In this document: positions 7,574 to 15,410 of the stretch, piece by piece
Position numbering within the stretch: position 1 is the first letter of the stretch
How the letters are laid out: each line of letters opens with the position of its first letter
Assembly (NCBI GenBank): GCA_964473735.1
Contig: CAYYQD010000010.1
Location: forward strand, 1-47,701
Origin: JAADCS01 sp964473735
GTDB taxonomy: Bacteria > Hydrothermota > Hydrothermia > LBFQ01
DNA length: 47,701 nucleotides
Direction of reading: 5' to 3'
The notes under the pieces: model-generated
What the model was told of the DNA's origin: nothing
Database searches by the model: none
What the model saw: only the letters and a program-made list of their open reading frames with translations
Program-made: the position numbers and the translations under genes

Positions 7574-8692
7574 TTATATCACCTCACCGTATATCTTGCG
7601 GATTATCCTCCCCTTGAGGTACTCCTCCGCCGGCAGGTCCGTCTGCAGGATCACACCTCTGGCATCCTCCGGCAGGATGTCTATGACGGCCAGCGCACCA
7701 CCCGTGGTGGTGGCCTGTATGGCGGATAGCCTGTGGGAGCCGTAGACCGCCGGTCTCACCTCAACCGTCCTCTCAAGAGCCCTTACTTCGCCCTCGGAGT
7801 CGGGACCGGAGACGGAGACGTATATCACCACCCAGTCCTCCTCAACCAGAGGGATCCTCTTTATCTCCCTTAAGAGGAGCTCCACCTTCTCTTCGGACGT
7901 GTAGGTGCGCCATGCCTCCAGAAGCGCCTTAACCCACGCGTAGTGCCCCGGCCAGCGGAGGGTTTTGTAATCCAGACGCTTCACCTTGCCGGCGAAGTAC
8001 TCGGGGGTGGTGGATGCCCCTCCGGAGGTCAGGTCGGCCTCAAGGACCTTGCCGTTAAGGACGAGGGTCTCCGGCTCGGATAGAGACGGAACCTTCCTTA
8101 TCTCACCGTCCCGCACCACTACGGATGGCTCCACGTACTCAACGGCCACACCGGCCGCACTCCAAGTCCGGGCGTAGAAGTAGGGGGAGGAGACGTTGGG
8201 GGTAAGGGCCCCCACCCTCATCCTGACCTCCTCCGGGTGCCTTCCGAACCTCCTTTCAAACTCCCCGGCGAGATAGACGGCGAGGACGTTCACGAATCCG
8301 GGGGCGAGACCCGCCTGAAGTACGAAGGCCGGGGGAGCGTCCTCCCGCGCCACCATCCTCCTTATCTCCTCCGTGGCTTTAACGTGCTCCGTCAGGTTCA
8401 GATAGTTGGTGCGGCTCCTTAGTGAGGCCTCGGCCATCCGTGTGGCCTCCTTACCGGGAAGGCAGTCTATGAGCAGGTCAGCATCCTTCAGGGTACGGAT
8501 CAGGTCCTCCGTTATACCCTCCGAGGGCAGGCGGAAGGCCTCACCTCCAACCACCTCCGCTATCTCTCTGGCCCTCTCCACCCGCCTGCCTCCTATCAGT
8601 ATGCGGCTCTCGGGGAAGAACTCCCTGACAAGTACGGCCGTGGACTTGGCTATGATACCGGTTCCTGCTATGGCTACGGTCTTCGGCTTCAT
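7574..8692 (-). CDS. Saccharopine dehydrogenase-like NAD(P)-dependent oxidoreductase
   Basis: A 372-residue protein with an N-terminal Rossmann fold (VAIAGTGIIAKSTAVLV, residues ~5-21; GGRRVERAREIAEVVGG), LIDCLPGKEAT, and the family segment FVLQAGLAPGFVNVLAV (~124-140), where Sacchrp_dh proteins carry a conserved AGLxPG turn. The C-terminal alpha/beta domain is intact. Bacterial members include saccharopine and carboxynorspermidine dehydrogenases. The substrate cannot be named and no lysine or polyamine gene is adjacent. The GxGIIA loop differs from the usual GxGxxG. Own -10 box 8 nt upstream of the ATG. Confidence 0.85.
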   Translation of the reverse strand: MKPKTVAIAGTGIIAKSTAVLVREFFPESRILIGGRRVERAREIAEVVGGEAFRLPSEGITEDLIRTLKDADLLIDCLPGKEATRMAEASLRSRTNYLNLTEHVKATEEIRRMVAREDAPPAFVLQAGLAPGFVNVLAVYLAGEFERRFGRHPEEVRMRVGALTPNVSSPYFYARTWSAAGVAVEYVEPSVVVRDGEIRKVPSLSEPETLVLNGKVLEADLTSGGASTTPEYFAGKVKRLDYKTLRWPGHYAWVKALLEAWRTYTSEEKVELLLREIKRIPLVEEDWVVIYVSVSGPDSEGEVRALERTVEVRPAVYGSHRLSAIQATTTGGALAVIDILPEDARGVILQTDLPAEEYLKGRIIRKIYGEVI

Positions 8693-8700
8693 AACCGGCG

Positions 8701-8706
8701 ATTATA
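8701..8706 (-). promoter_or_regulatory. -10 box (TATAAT) of a leaderless promoter for the saccharopine dehydrogenase-like gene
   Basis: A perfect TATAAT on the minus strand ends 8 nt before the ATG at 8692. It is divergent from the yajC promoter at 8739. Confidence 0.68.
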
Positions 8707-8738
8707 CCGGCGCCCGCCAATAGAAAGCCGTACGGGTT

Positions 8739-8744
8739 TAGAAT
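8739..8744 (+). promoter_or_regulatory. -10 box (TAGAAT) for yajC-def-birA
   Basis: TAGAAT ends 9 nt before the ATG at 8754. The AAAGG between box and start could act as a weak Shine-Dalgarno if transcription starts early. Confidence 0.55.
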
Positions 8745-8753
8745 TAAAGGTCC

Positions 8754-9077
8754 ATGTTGAACTTACTCCTGACGCAGCAGGCAACGGGGTGGGGCGACCT
8801 CTTGAGTCTGGCCCTTCCCTTCATAATAATGATAGCGGCCTTTTACTTCTTCATCATAATGCCCCAGCAGAGGGAGGAGAAGAGGCGGAAGCAGATCATA
8901 GAGAGCCTGAAGAAGGGGGACAAGGTGATAACGGAGTCCGGGATACTCGGCTCCGTAGTTGAGGCCAGAGACAACACCGTGGTACTGGAGATATCTCCCG
9001 GTGTTAGAGTCAGCTTCCTGAAGTGGGCCATAAGGGGATTGGCAGAGGAGGAGAAGAAGGATGGTAAGAAAGGTTAG
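8754..9077 (+). CDS. yajC: Preprotein translocase subunit YajC
   Basis: A 107-residue single-pass membrane protein. One transmembrane helix (LALPFIIMIAAFYFFIIMPQ, ~21-40) ends in the family hallmark MPQQREEKRRKQ. A small soluble domain follows with KKGDKVITESGILGSVV. YajC associates with SecDF-SecYEG and modulates export. Length and topology are typical. It is first in a yajC-def-birA run; its end overlaps def by 17 nt. Confidence 0.95.
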   Translation: MLNLLLTQQATGWGDLLSLALPFIIMIAAFYFFIIMPQQREEKRRKQIIESLKKGDKVITESGILGSVVEARDNTVVLEISPGVRVSFLKWAIRGLAEEEKKDGKKG

Positions 9078-9585
9078 GATATACCCGGATCCTGTCCTCC
9101 GGGAGGTGGCGCGCCCCGTTGATGGGTTGAACGACGAGGTCCTTCGGTTGGCCGAGGATCTGGTAGATACCATGTTCGCCCACGAGGGCCTGGGGCTATC
9201 CGCTAACCAGATAGGCTCATTATTGCGGGTCATTGCCGTCTACAAGGGGGAATTCACCGGCAAGGAGGACGAGGCGCAGGTTCTGGTGAATCCGGAGGTG
9301 ATATACTACGAGGGGGAGGACGTTGATGAGGAGGGGTGCCTGTCCTTTCCCGGTCTGTACTTTGACGTAAAGCGGCCCTACTTGGCCGTCGTCCGTGCCC
9401 TTGAACTCCGGGAGGGGGAACTGGTACCCGTTGAGATAACGGCTACGGGCCTGTACGCCCGCGTCCTTCAGCACGAGATAGACCATATAAACGGCGTACT
9501 TTACATAGACTACCTTGATCCGAAGGAGAGGGTCCGTAAGCTCCGGGAATGGAAGGAAAAGGTGAGAGAAAAGTTATCCGTCTGA
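9061..9585 (+). CDS. def: Peptide deformylase
   Basis: A 174-residue metalloenzyme that removes the N-formyl group from new proteins. All three family motifs are present: GLGLSANQIG (the GxGxAAxQ motif, Ser replacing the first Ala), EEGCLSFPG with the metal-binding Cys, and QHEIDHINGVL with the HExxH metal ligands and catalytic Glu. The ATG overlaps the yajC end by 17 nt and sits behind a purine-rich GAGGAGAAGAAGG, so it is translated from the operon message. Normal length for the family. Confidence 0.97.
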   Translation: MVRKVRIYPDPVLREVARPVDGLNDEVLRLAEDLVDTMFAHEGLGLSANQIGSLLRVIAVYKGEFTGKEDEAQVLVNPEVIYYEGEDVDEEGCLSFPGLYFDVKRPYLAVVRALELREGELVPVEITATGLYARVLQHEIDHINGVLYIDYLDPKERVRKLREWKEKVREKLSV

Positions 9586-10265
9586 AAGAGACGGACTCAA
9601 CGAACGACGAAGTCTTCCGCCTTGGCAAGAAGTACGGGGTACCTCTGTTCGTGAGGGCGGACGTCCAGACGGCCGGAAGGGGGAGGATGGGGAGGAGGTG
9701 GATATCCGACGAGGGAGGTCTGTGGATGAGCGGGCTCTTCAAGAAGACCGACCCCATGGACAACTACAGGCTGATGCTGGGGAGCGCCCTCGTGGTGGCG
9801 GACGTCGTCTCTCCGATTCTGGGGGAGTTCGGATACCACCCCGAAATACACTTCCCCAACGACGTGTTCGTCGCCGGAAAGAAGCTGTGCGGGATATTAG
9901 TTGAGGAGAGGGAAGGTTTCGTGGTGGTAGGGGTAGGGTTGAACGTCAATCAGGAGAGGCCTCCCCTCCCGCTGGCCACCACCCTCAGGGTCCTCACGGG
10001 CAGGACGTACGACCTTGACGCCTTAGCGGAGGAGATAGCGGACGGGATCCTGAAAGTGCATACCACCCCCTTTCCGGAGGTCTTCCGTGCGTGGAGGGGG
10101 AGGCTGGCTACCATCGGACGATGCGTATCCGTCTGGGTCGCCGGTGGAGGGGAGGTCAGGGGGAGGTTGCGGGACGTATCGCAGGATATGGTCCTTGAGG
10201 TAGAGCACGACGGTGAGAGGATGTACGTCCCGGCGGAGTACGTCCTCAGCATAAGCGAGGTCTGA
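9549..10265 (+). CDS. birA: Biotin--[acetyl-CoA-carboxylase] ligase
   Basis: A 238-residue ligase that adenylates biotin and transfers it to carrier proteins. Visible: KETDSTNDEV (~13-22), the biotinyl-AMP loop TAGRGRMGRRW (GRGRxGRxW), FPNDVFVAGKKLCGILVEE with the catalytic KKxxGIL motif, and GVGLNVNQ. The C-terminal SH3-like domain is present (GGEVRGRLRDVSQDMVLEVE). There is no N-terminal helix-turn-helix, so it is a monofunctional enzyme and not a repressor. It overlaps def by 37 nt; no better start is apparent, since MEGKGERKVIRLKETDST aligns with the family N-terminus. Confidence 0.95.
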   Translation: MEGKGERKVIRLKETDSTNDEVFRLGKKYGVPLFVRADVQTAGRGRMGRRWISDEGGLWMSGLFKKTDPMDNYRLMLGSALVVADVVSPILGEFGYHPEIHFPNDVFVAGKKLCGILVEEREGFVVVGVGLNVNQERPPLPLATTLRVLTGRTYDLDALAEEIADGILKVHTTPFPEVFRAWRGRLATIGRCVSVWVAGGGEVRGRLRDVSQDMVLEVEHDGERMYVPAEYVLSISEV

Positions 10266-10271
10266 CGACCG

Positions 10272-10277
10272 TACAAT
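10272..10277 (+). promoter_or_regulatory. -10 box (TACAAT) of a leaderless promoter with a TTG start
   Basis: TACAAT, just after the birA stop, ends 6 nt before the TTG at 10284. It supports this TTG as the true start of the BatA_N gene. Confidence 0.5.
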
Positions 10278-10283
10278 CGTCCC

Positions 10284-11621
10284 TTGCTCTGGACGGTAAA
10301 TCCCCTCTGGCTGTACGCCGCCGGCCTCGGTTTCCTCACGACGGTTATAATCCATACGGTAGCCAGCCGCTTCGCCCCCAGGGTACCCTTCTCGTGGGTG
10401 GGTATGCTCACGGCCGGAAGGGTCTCGGGGTCATTCTTCCTGAGGCTCCGGGACGTGCTGGTCGTCCTCCTGCGGGCGAGCATGGTCCTCCTCATCCTCC
10501 TATATCCCGCCCGTCCCTTCCTTTACCGTGGGAGACCCCCGTCGGAGATATGGATAAAGGACGTGCCGTCCTCAACGATTAAGGAGATCCGGGAGAGGTG
10601 GGGGGAGTTCGCCCGCCTGCGCTTCTCACCGAACCCGTCCCCTAAGGGAAAGGTGGCGTTGGTGGGGTCGTGGAGTGAGGTCCCATCCACCGATTACGAG
10701 GTGTGGTCCCCTTCGGCCGGGTGGAAGGTGGAGGATTACGAGGTCTCTCCGGGAGGGGTCCGCATAAGCATCCTGAACCCGGGTAAGGGGAGGTGGTTCC
10801 ACGTATCGGTCTCCTCCGGGGATAAGGTCATCCTTAAGGACAGCCTCTTCGTTCCCTCCGGAAACACGGAGACCTACTCCGCCACCCTATCCCTGTCCGG
10901 TCCGGTCAGGCTGGAGGTTGAGGGGAGGGTGCTGTACGACTACGTCTCCCCACGGAGGGGAAGGGGTAAGGTGGTGGCCACGGGCATAGAGAGGGAGGTG
11001 TGGGAGGCGGCCATCTCAACTTTGGGGTTGGACGTGGTGGTGGGTGTGGATACGCTCCTGCGGGAGGAGGGCAGCCTGAACTTCCTGACCGACTGCGGGA
11101 GGCTAAAAGAGGAAGGCCTTGAGGTTAGGCCTACGGTGGTGGAGTTCGTCCTAAGGGACAGCGGATGCACCTTCCTGTCCGGGACCCCTGTCCTCTTAGA
11201 CAGGAGGGGGCAGGTCGTAGGGGTCAAAGATAACGGGAGGTACTACTTCGGCTTCTACCCCGCCCTTACGGGTTGGGCCTTTACACCCGACTTCCTCAAG
11301 CTCGTCCCCCTTCTCTCAAGGTCCTTCTTCAAGCTGTACACGGAGGTGGGGGACACGGTGCGCCTCCCCGGACCCGTGGAGATAAGGGGCAGGACCCGTA
11401 TGTGCTGTCCGGAGAGCTTCGTACCCAGGGTGGCGGGGGTGTACTCCCTCTACAGGGACGGACGTCCGATAGGAGTGGTGGTAGCCAACCTCCGTACTAA
11501 CGTAAGCGTTCCCCCTCCACCCCGTCCCCTATGGCCGTACTTACTCTACGCTTTCCTTCTCCTGTTATCGGTTGAGATGCTCATAACCTTCCTTCCCACC
11601 TTCCGCAGACGACACCCTTAA
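10284..11621 (+). CDS. BatA-N (aerotolerance N-terminal) domain membrane protein
   Basis: A 445-residue protein. Residues ~6-75 hold two transmembrane helices and the BatA_N pattern NPLWLYAAGLGFLTTVIIHT followed by VPFSWVGML, as in the N-terminus of Bacteroides-type BatA/aerotolerance proteins and related transglutaminase-linked membrane proteins. A large beta-rich periplasmic region (~80-410) has no recognisable VWA domain. A third helix lies at ~413-437 (WPYLLYAFLLLLSVEMLITF), then a basic tail. The partners usual in BatABCDE clusters (MoxR ATPase, DUF58, VWA proteins) are absent here. Envelope function probable; precise role unknown. The TTG start is fixed by the TACAAT box. Confidence 0.7.
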   Translation: MLWTVNPLWLYAAGLGFLTTVIIHTVASRFAPRVPFSWVGMLTAGRVSGSFFLRLRDVLVVLLRASMVLLILLYPARPFLYRGRPPSEIWIKDVPSSTIKEIRERWGEFARLRFSPNPSPKGKVALVGSWSEVPSTDYEVWSPSAGWKVEDYEVSPGGVRISILNPGKGRWFHVSVSSGDKVILKDSLFVPSGNTETYSATLSLSGPVRLEVEGRVLYDYVSPRRGRGKVVATGIEREVWEAAISTLGLDVVVGVDTLLREEGSLNFLTDCGRLKEEGLEVRPTVVEFVLRDSGCTFLSGTPVLLDRRGQVVGVKDNGRYYFGFYPALTGWAFTPDFLKLVPLLSRSFFKLYTEVGDTVRLPGPVEIRGRTRMCCPESFVPRVAGVYSLYRDGRPIGVVVANLRTNVSVPPPPRPLWPYLLYAFLLLLSVEMLITFLPTFRRRHP

Positions 11622-11624
11622 AAT
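11619..11624 (+). promoter_or_regulatory. -10 box (TAAAAT) for the cysteine synthase gene
   Basis: TAAAAT, partly in the end of the BatA_N gene, ends 10 nt before an ATG at 11635. That ATG is in a different frame from the rest of cysteine synthase, pointing to a frameshift rather than a start at 11711. Confidence 0.5.
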
Positions 11625-11634
11625 CTCCGGAGCC

Positions 11635-12532
11635 ATGCTAAAGGTCCTTCAAACGGGAGGTTGGGTTTGCCGACCTCGTCGGAGGCACTCCGTTAGCTAA
11701 CCTGTCGGATGTGGTGAAGGGGTACGTCCCCGACGGTGTCCTCATCCTGGCCAAATTAGAGAAGTTCAACCCCGGGGGATCCTCAAAGGACAGGGCCGCC
11801 ACCCTCATGCTCTTAGAGGCCGTACGTAGAGGGTACGTTGATGGTAAGACGGTGATTGAGGCGTCCTCGGGCAACACGGCCGTCTCCCTGGCCATGGTCG
11901 GGGCATCCTTGGGGCTCAGGGTCCTGCTCTTCGTACCGGAAGGCCCCTCCGGCAGGAAGGTGGAGCTGGCCAAAGAGTTCGGGGCCGAGGTGGTCCTGAC
12001 TCCGTACGATGAAGGTACGGACGGGGCCCTTATGAGGGTGAGGTCCGTAGTGGAGGAGCATCCCGACAGGTACTACCACCCGGACCAGTACAACAACCCG
12101 TTGAACCCTCTCGCCCATTACCTGAGCACCGGCCCGGAGATATGGCGACAAACTTCCGGAAGCATAACTCACTTCGTGGCGGGTGTGGGAACGGGGGGAA
12201 CGGTCGTAGGCACGGGCAGGTACCTGAAGGAGGTGAAGCCGTCCGTTAGGGTGGTCGGGGTACAGCCCGAATCCCCGGAGGATAGGATACCCGGCCTCAA
12301 ACACCTGCCCACGTCCGTAAGGCCCGGCATATACGACGATAGCGTAATAGACCTGACCGTTAATACCTCGTCCGATGAGGGTAAGGAGTGGAGGGAGAGA
12401 CTGTTGAGACACGGTCTATCGGTGGGACCGTCCTCCGGTGCTGCCCTGTCCGCCGCCGTAAAGGTCGCCAACTCCGACCCCGAAGCGCGCGTAGTGGTCG
12501 TACTCTTTCCGGACGGAGGTGAGAGGTACTGA
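11635..12532 (+). CDS. Cysteine synthase (O-acetylserine sulfhydrylase family), apparent 1-nt frameshift near the start
   Basis: A PLP enzyme of the CysK/CysM group. The PLP lysine is in NPGGSSKDRA. Also seen: EASSGNTAVSLA (substrate loop), GVGTGGTVVGTGRYLK (phosphate cradle) and VGPSSGAAL near the end. The uninterrupted frame has its first usable start at GTG 11711, but the same frame upstream encodes FADLVGGTPLANLSDV (from 11666), the conserved family N-terminus (xxGxTPL). The ATG at 11635, behind a -10 box, reads MLKVLQTGG in another frame. Dropping one G around 11654-11658 joins the two. So either the assembly has an extra base or the gene is really shifted. Substrate (O-acetylserine versus O-phosphoserine) is undetermined. 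Confidence 0.88.
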
Positions 12533-12540
12533 ATCCGTCC

Positions 12541-13338
12541 TTGGCACTCCTTCTGGCCTCCCTCCTGTGGGGAACGTCCTTCCCGGCCACGGAGTGGGCC
12601 CTCAGGTACGTGTCGGCCGGCCCCATAATCTTCGTTCGCTTTTCGTTGAGCGCCGTCCTCCTCACGCTACTCACACGAAGACGTCTATCGTTCGCGAGGG
12701 ATACGATCTTAGCCGGAGTATTCAACGCTCTGGCCTTCGGTTTCCAGTTCTTCGGTCAGGAGCTTACCACCGCCTCAAAGGTCGCTATAATCTCCAACAC
12801 CTTCCCCATATACACGGCCGCCCTCTCCCCCTTTCTCCTCGGGGAATACCCCACACCCCGGCAGGTCCTCTCCCTCCTTCTGGGCCTCGGTGGGGTCGTG
12901 CTCGTCGGTGGGGCCTACCGGCTGTCCGGTATAAACGCCGGCGACGTAATGAACTTCGTCGCGTCCGTCCTTTACGCCCTCTACGTCATATACTCCCGCA
13001 GGGCCACCTCCCGCGGGGACCCCATCTCCTTCACCCTGACGACCTCTGTGGTGTCCTCTCTGGTCTCCCTCCTGTACCTCCCGATAGGATTCCGCTTTGT
13101 CCCCCATCCCATGGCCCTCCTCTCCCTGTGCTGGCTGGTGCTCTTTCCCAGTACGCTCGGCTACGTCCTTTACGCCTACGGTATAAGCCGTAAGGGGGCC
13201 CTATCCTCGTCCATCCTCATCCTCTCCACCGTCCTATTCGGAGCCTTCACCTCCATGCTGCTCCTCGGCGAAAACCTCTCCCCCGTGGAGTGGGTGGGCC
13301 TCGGGTTGGTAGCTCTGGCTATACTCCTCACCGCTTGA
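12541..13338 (+). CDS. EamA/DMT-family transporter
   Basis: A ~265-residue inner-membrane protein of about ten helices made from two EamA repeats. The first has LLLASLLWGTSFPATEWALRY near the N-terminus and ends with the LGLGGVVLVGG segment. The second ends LGLVALAILLTA at the C-terminus. DMT transporters export metabolites or amino acids; substrate unknown. The listed start is TTG; a CTG at 12529, overlapping the upstream stop, would give MNPSLALLL and also fits. It directly follows cysteine synthase, and an export role for Cys-related compounds is a guess only. The 3' end overlaps the convergent gene by 11 nt. Confidence 0.88.
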   Translation: MALLLASLLWGTSFPATEWALRYVSAGPIIFVRFSLSAVLLTLLTRRRLSFARDTILAGVFNALAFGFQFFGQELTTASKVAIISNTFPIYTAALSPFLLGEYPTPRQVLSLLLGLGGVVLVGGAYRLSGINAGDVMNFVASVLYALYVIYSRRATSRGDPISFTLTTSVVSSLVSLLYLPIGFRFVPHPMALLSLCWLVLFPSTLGYVLYAYGISRKGALSSSILILSTVLFGAFTSMLLLGENLSPVEWVGLGLVALAILLTA

Positions 13339-13897
13339 GGAGGGAGAGTACTTCGTTCGCCCGCTCTAAAGCCCTTCTGACCTCCGGATACTCCGTATCC
13401 GCCGCACGGACGAACTCCCCTATCTCCGCCGTCGGATCGCGCGGTGGATGTTCTTCGCTCAACTTCTCCCCCTGAAGCTTCGGCCCCCCCTCCTTCAGCC
13501 CCTCCGGGTAGTACCAGTTCCGAAGGTTTCTGTATCCCGCCTTGAGGAGCAGATAACCTAAGCGACTGATCTCCGGCGGTACTCCTAAGCGTAAGGCCCT
13601 CTCGGTCTCGGGGTCGGAGGAGTACTCAACGAACACTCGGGAGAGCGGAGGGGACTTCTCAAAGAGCAGGGCGTACAGCTTCCCTTCCTCTTCCAGATTA
13701 TGGAACCACCCCTCTATCTCGTAGGCCTCCACCCATGGGCGGTAGTAAGAATAGCCGTTGAAGACCTTCAGGTACATCACGAACCTGCCGTGGAGATGCA
13801 GGGTTAGGTTCCTCTCCCACACGAACCTGCCGGGTGCCACCTCCACGGCTCTAAACCCGTTCCACCCTTCCCTTAAGACCTCTATGAGCTCCCCCAT
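13328..13897 (-). CDS. Uncharacterised protein
   Basis: A 189-residue soluble protein that I do not assign to a family. It begins MGELIEVLREGWNGFRAVEV and is rich in aromatic residues (FNGYSYYRPWVEAYEIEGWF; NWYYPEGL). An acidic C-terminal helix ends it. No signal peptide or membrane helix. I start at the internal ATG 13897 rather than the upstream start at 13936, because TATAAT at 13905-13910 lies between them and would transcribe only from the inner ATG. It follows the HAD phosphatase gene on the same strand. Confidence 0.7.
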   Translation of the reverse strand: MGELIEVLREGWNGFRAVEVAPGRFVWERNLTLHLHGRFVMYLKVFNGYSYYRPWVEAYEIEGWFHNLEEEGKLYALLFEKSPPLSRVFVEYSSDPETERALRLGVPPEISRLGYLLLKAGYRNLRNWYYPEGLKEGGPKLQGEKLSEEHPPRDPTAEIGEFVRAADTEYPEVRRALERANEVLSLLKR

Positions 13898-13904
13898 GGC
13901 GGCA

Positions 13905-13910
13905 ATTATA
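13905..13910 (-). promoter_or_regulatory. -10 box (TATAAT); decides the start of the 13.3-kb gene
   Basis: A perfect TATAAT on the minus strand ends 7 nt before the ATG at 13897 and lies inside the longer, rejected reading frame from 13936. Confidence 0.65.
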
Positions 13911-13925
13911 GCGACGTAAGTGCCG

Positions 13926-14684
13926 CTACCGGACACCCGGGAGCAGAGCCTCCCTGACGTGCCTATCCCACGGCCACCCTACCAACTTAGCCTCTCTCTT
14001 TACCTCTTCGGGTGCCTTAGGTACGGCCACGGACAGGCCGCACATCCTGAACAGGCCCACGTCGTTGTAGTAGTCTCCTATGGCCACGCACCTGACAGGG
14101 TCTATCCCTAACCTCTCAAACAGCAACCTCACCCCCTTCACCTTGCCCGTGCCCGGGGGGGCGACGTCGTAAAAGAGGTGGTCCGTACCCCTGCGCTTAT
14201 ACACGAAGACAGTCCCCTTCATCCTCTCCGCCGGGGGGTTGTCCGGTCCGTCCTTCTTGGCGAAGACCACCTTGTATATACCGCTGTCCTCCGGCCCTAT
14301 CTGATCCGCCGACCATCGGGCTAAGTACTCCGAAAACTCCCTCATGAACCTCTCGTTAGGTACCACCCTGTGGAGATGGAAGAGGACGGTGGGAAGATGC
14401 CCGTACTCCTCCAGAAGAGCCTTTAACGTTCCCTCGTCAAAGGGATGGTCGTACAGGACCTCCCCGTTCCACACTACGTACGCCCCTTCAAAACTGACGT
14501 ACTTAGGCGGAAGGTCCATCTCCCTCAGGTACCTCTCAACGGAGTACTTGGACCTCCCGGACGCCACTACTATATCGTACCTGCGCTTTAGATAAGGGAG
14601 GAGCTCAAGGAACTCGCCGTAGAGCCTCTTGTGGTCGTCCAGAACCGTCCCGTCAAGGTCCAACAGGAGTACGGGCCTGCTCAC
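13926..14684 (-). CDS. HAD-superfamily (Cof/IIB type) phosphatase
   Basis: A 252-residue hydrolase with HAD motif I LLLDLDGTVLDD (nucleophile Asp at ~8), motif II VVASGRS, and the motif III-IV region ending VAIGDYYNDVGLFRMCG (the GDxxND acid pair), then LSVAVPKAPEEVKREA. The large central insertion is of the C2 cap kind seen in Cof, mannosyl-3-phosphoglycerate and sucrose phosphatases. The substrate is unknown; a compatible-solute phosphatase is possible in a thermophile, but no synthase is adjacent. The GTG start shares its first base with the nuoI stop (TAGTG), implying coupling to nuoI. Confidence 0.88.
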   Translation of the reverse strand: MSRPVLLLDLDGTVLDDHKRLYGEFLELLPYLKRRYDIVVASGRSKYSVERYLREMDLPPKYVSFEGAYVVWNGEVLYDHPFDEGTLKALLEEYGHLPTVLFHLHRVVPNERFMREFSEYLARWSADQIGPEDSGIYKVVFAKKDGPDNPPAERMKGTVFVYKRRGTDHLFYDVAPPGTGKVKGVRLLFERLGIDPVRCVAIGDYYNDVGLFRMCGLSVAVPKAPEEVKREAKLVGWPWDRHVREALLPGVR

Positions 14685-15325
14685 TACTTCTTGGCAGGGG
14701 CCCTCTTCGTGGGCGCCTTTTTGGGAGGCTGAACGTCCTCAAAGAGGAACCTCTTCTCGCGGCTCCCGTGGTCAAAACCCTTACCCTTCTTACGGAAGTA
14801 GGGGTTGATGTAGTCCTTCCACGCCTTGAAGACCCCGCCGATGGTAACGGGGGTGCCCATGTCCTTCAGGCGCCGGTAGAAGCCCATCCACGCGAAGGTC
14901 GCCTTGGGTCCGTAGACGTCCTTCTTGGCCTTGTACAGCTTCTGCTTGTTCCAGATCATGTCGTCCCGCTTATCCACTGCGAGCTCGTAGAGGTTGGTCA
15001 TCACTATCACCTCCTCCGGACAGGCCTCAACGCACAGGCCACAGTACATGCAGCGCCCGGCGTCCCAGAGCCACACCCCGGCCGTCCTGTTGGAGCCGTC
15101 CTTACCGACCCCCTCTATGTATATGGCCTCCGTGGGACAAATAGCCTCACAGAGCTGACAGGCAACGCACCGTCCCTGAAGTCCGAGGGCCCACCTCGCC
15201 CTCGGGGGAAGTTCCTTCCTCTGGAAGGGGTACTGGACGGTGAATTTGTTGTTGGCCACGTTCTTCACAAAGTGCTTGAAGGTTATAGCCATGCCCGTGA
15301 GAATGGCCTTTACTCCTTCCAACAT
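14684..15325 (-). CDS. nuoI: NuoI-like 2[4Fe-4S] ferredoxin subunit
   Basis: A 213-residue iron-sulfur protein with two cluster motifs, CVACQLCEAICP (~53-64) and CMYCGLCVEACP (~92-103), framed as in NADH-quinone oxidoreductase subunit I. The N-terminal AITFKHFVKN amphipathic helix and YPFQRKELPPRAR are also typical. In complex I it passes electrons from the N-module to N2. Here it stands alone: no other nuo gene is in the window. The C-terminus is ~60 residues longer than minimal NuoI and ends in a Lys/Ala/Pro-rich tail (KKAPTKRAPAKK). The partner could be a dispersed complex I or another oxidoreductase. Confidence 0.85.
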   Translation of the reverse strand: MLEGVKAILTGMAITFKHFVKNVANNKFTVQYPFQRKELPPRARWALGLQGRCVACQLCEAICPTEAIYIEGVGKDGSNRTAGVWLWDAGRCMYCGLCVEACPEEVIVMTNLYELAVDKRDDMIWNKQKLYKAKKDVYGPKATFAWMGFYRRLKDMGTPVTIGGVFKAWKDYINPYFRKKGKGFDHGSREKRFLFEDVQPPKKAPTKRAPAKK

Positions 15326-15334
15326 GAGAATGAG

Positions 15335-15340
15335 ATTATA
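15335..15340 (-). promoter_or_regulatory. -10 box (TATAAT) of a leaderless promoter for nuoI
   Basis: A perfect TATAAT on the minus strand ends 9 nt before the ATG at 15325. Confidence 0.65.
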
Positions 15341-15395
15341 GCCCCGAAAGGGAGGTCAGGGTGGAGGATGGGAGAAAGAGACGTTGAGCAAGCCG

Positions 15396-15401
15396 TAGAA
15401 T
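15396..15401 (+). promoter_or_regulatory. -10 box (TAGAAT) of a leaderless promoter for phosphofructokinase
   Basis: TAGAAT ends 9 nt before the ATG at 15411, divergent from the nuoI promoter 56 nt away. Confidence 0.58.
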
Positions 15402-15410
15402 ATCCCGTCT

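Noticed and set aside
12519..13193. 224-codon frame overlapping the EamA gene
   Set aside because: Product is Arg/Pro-rich with no domain, while the alternative frame gives a clean multi-helix EamA protein.
13898..13936. Upstream start of the 13.3-kb gene
   Set aside because: TATAAT sits between it and the inner ATG, so a transcript from that promoter would not include it.
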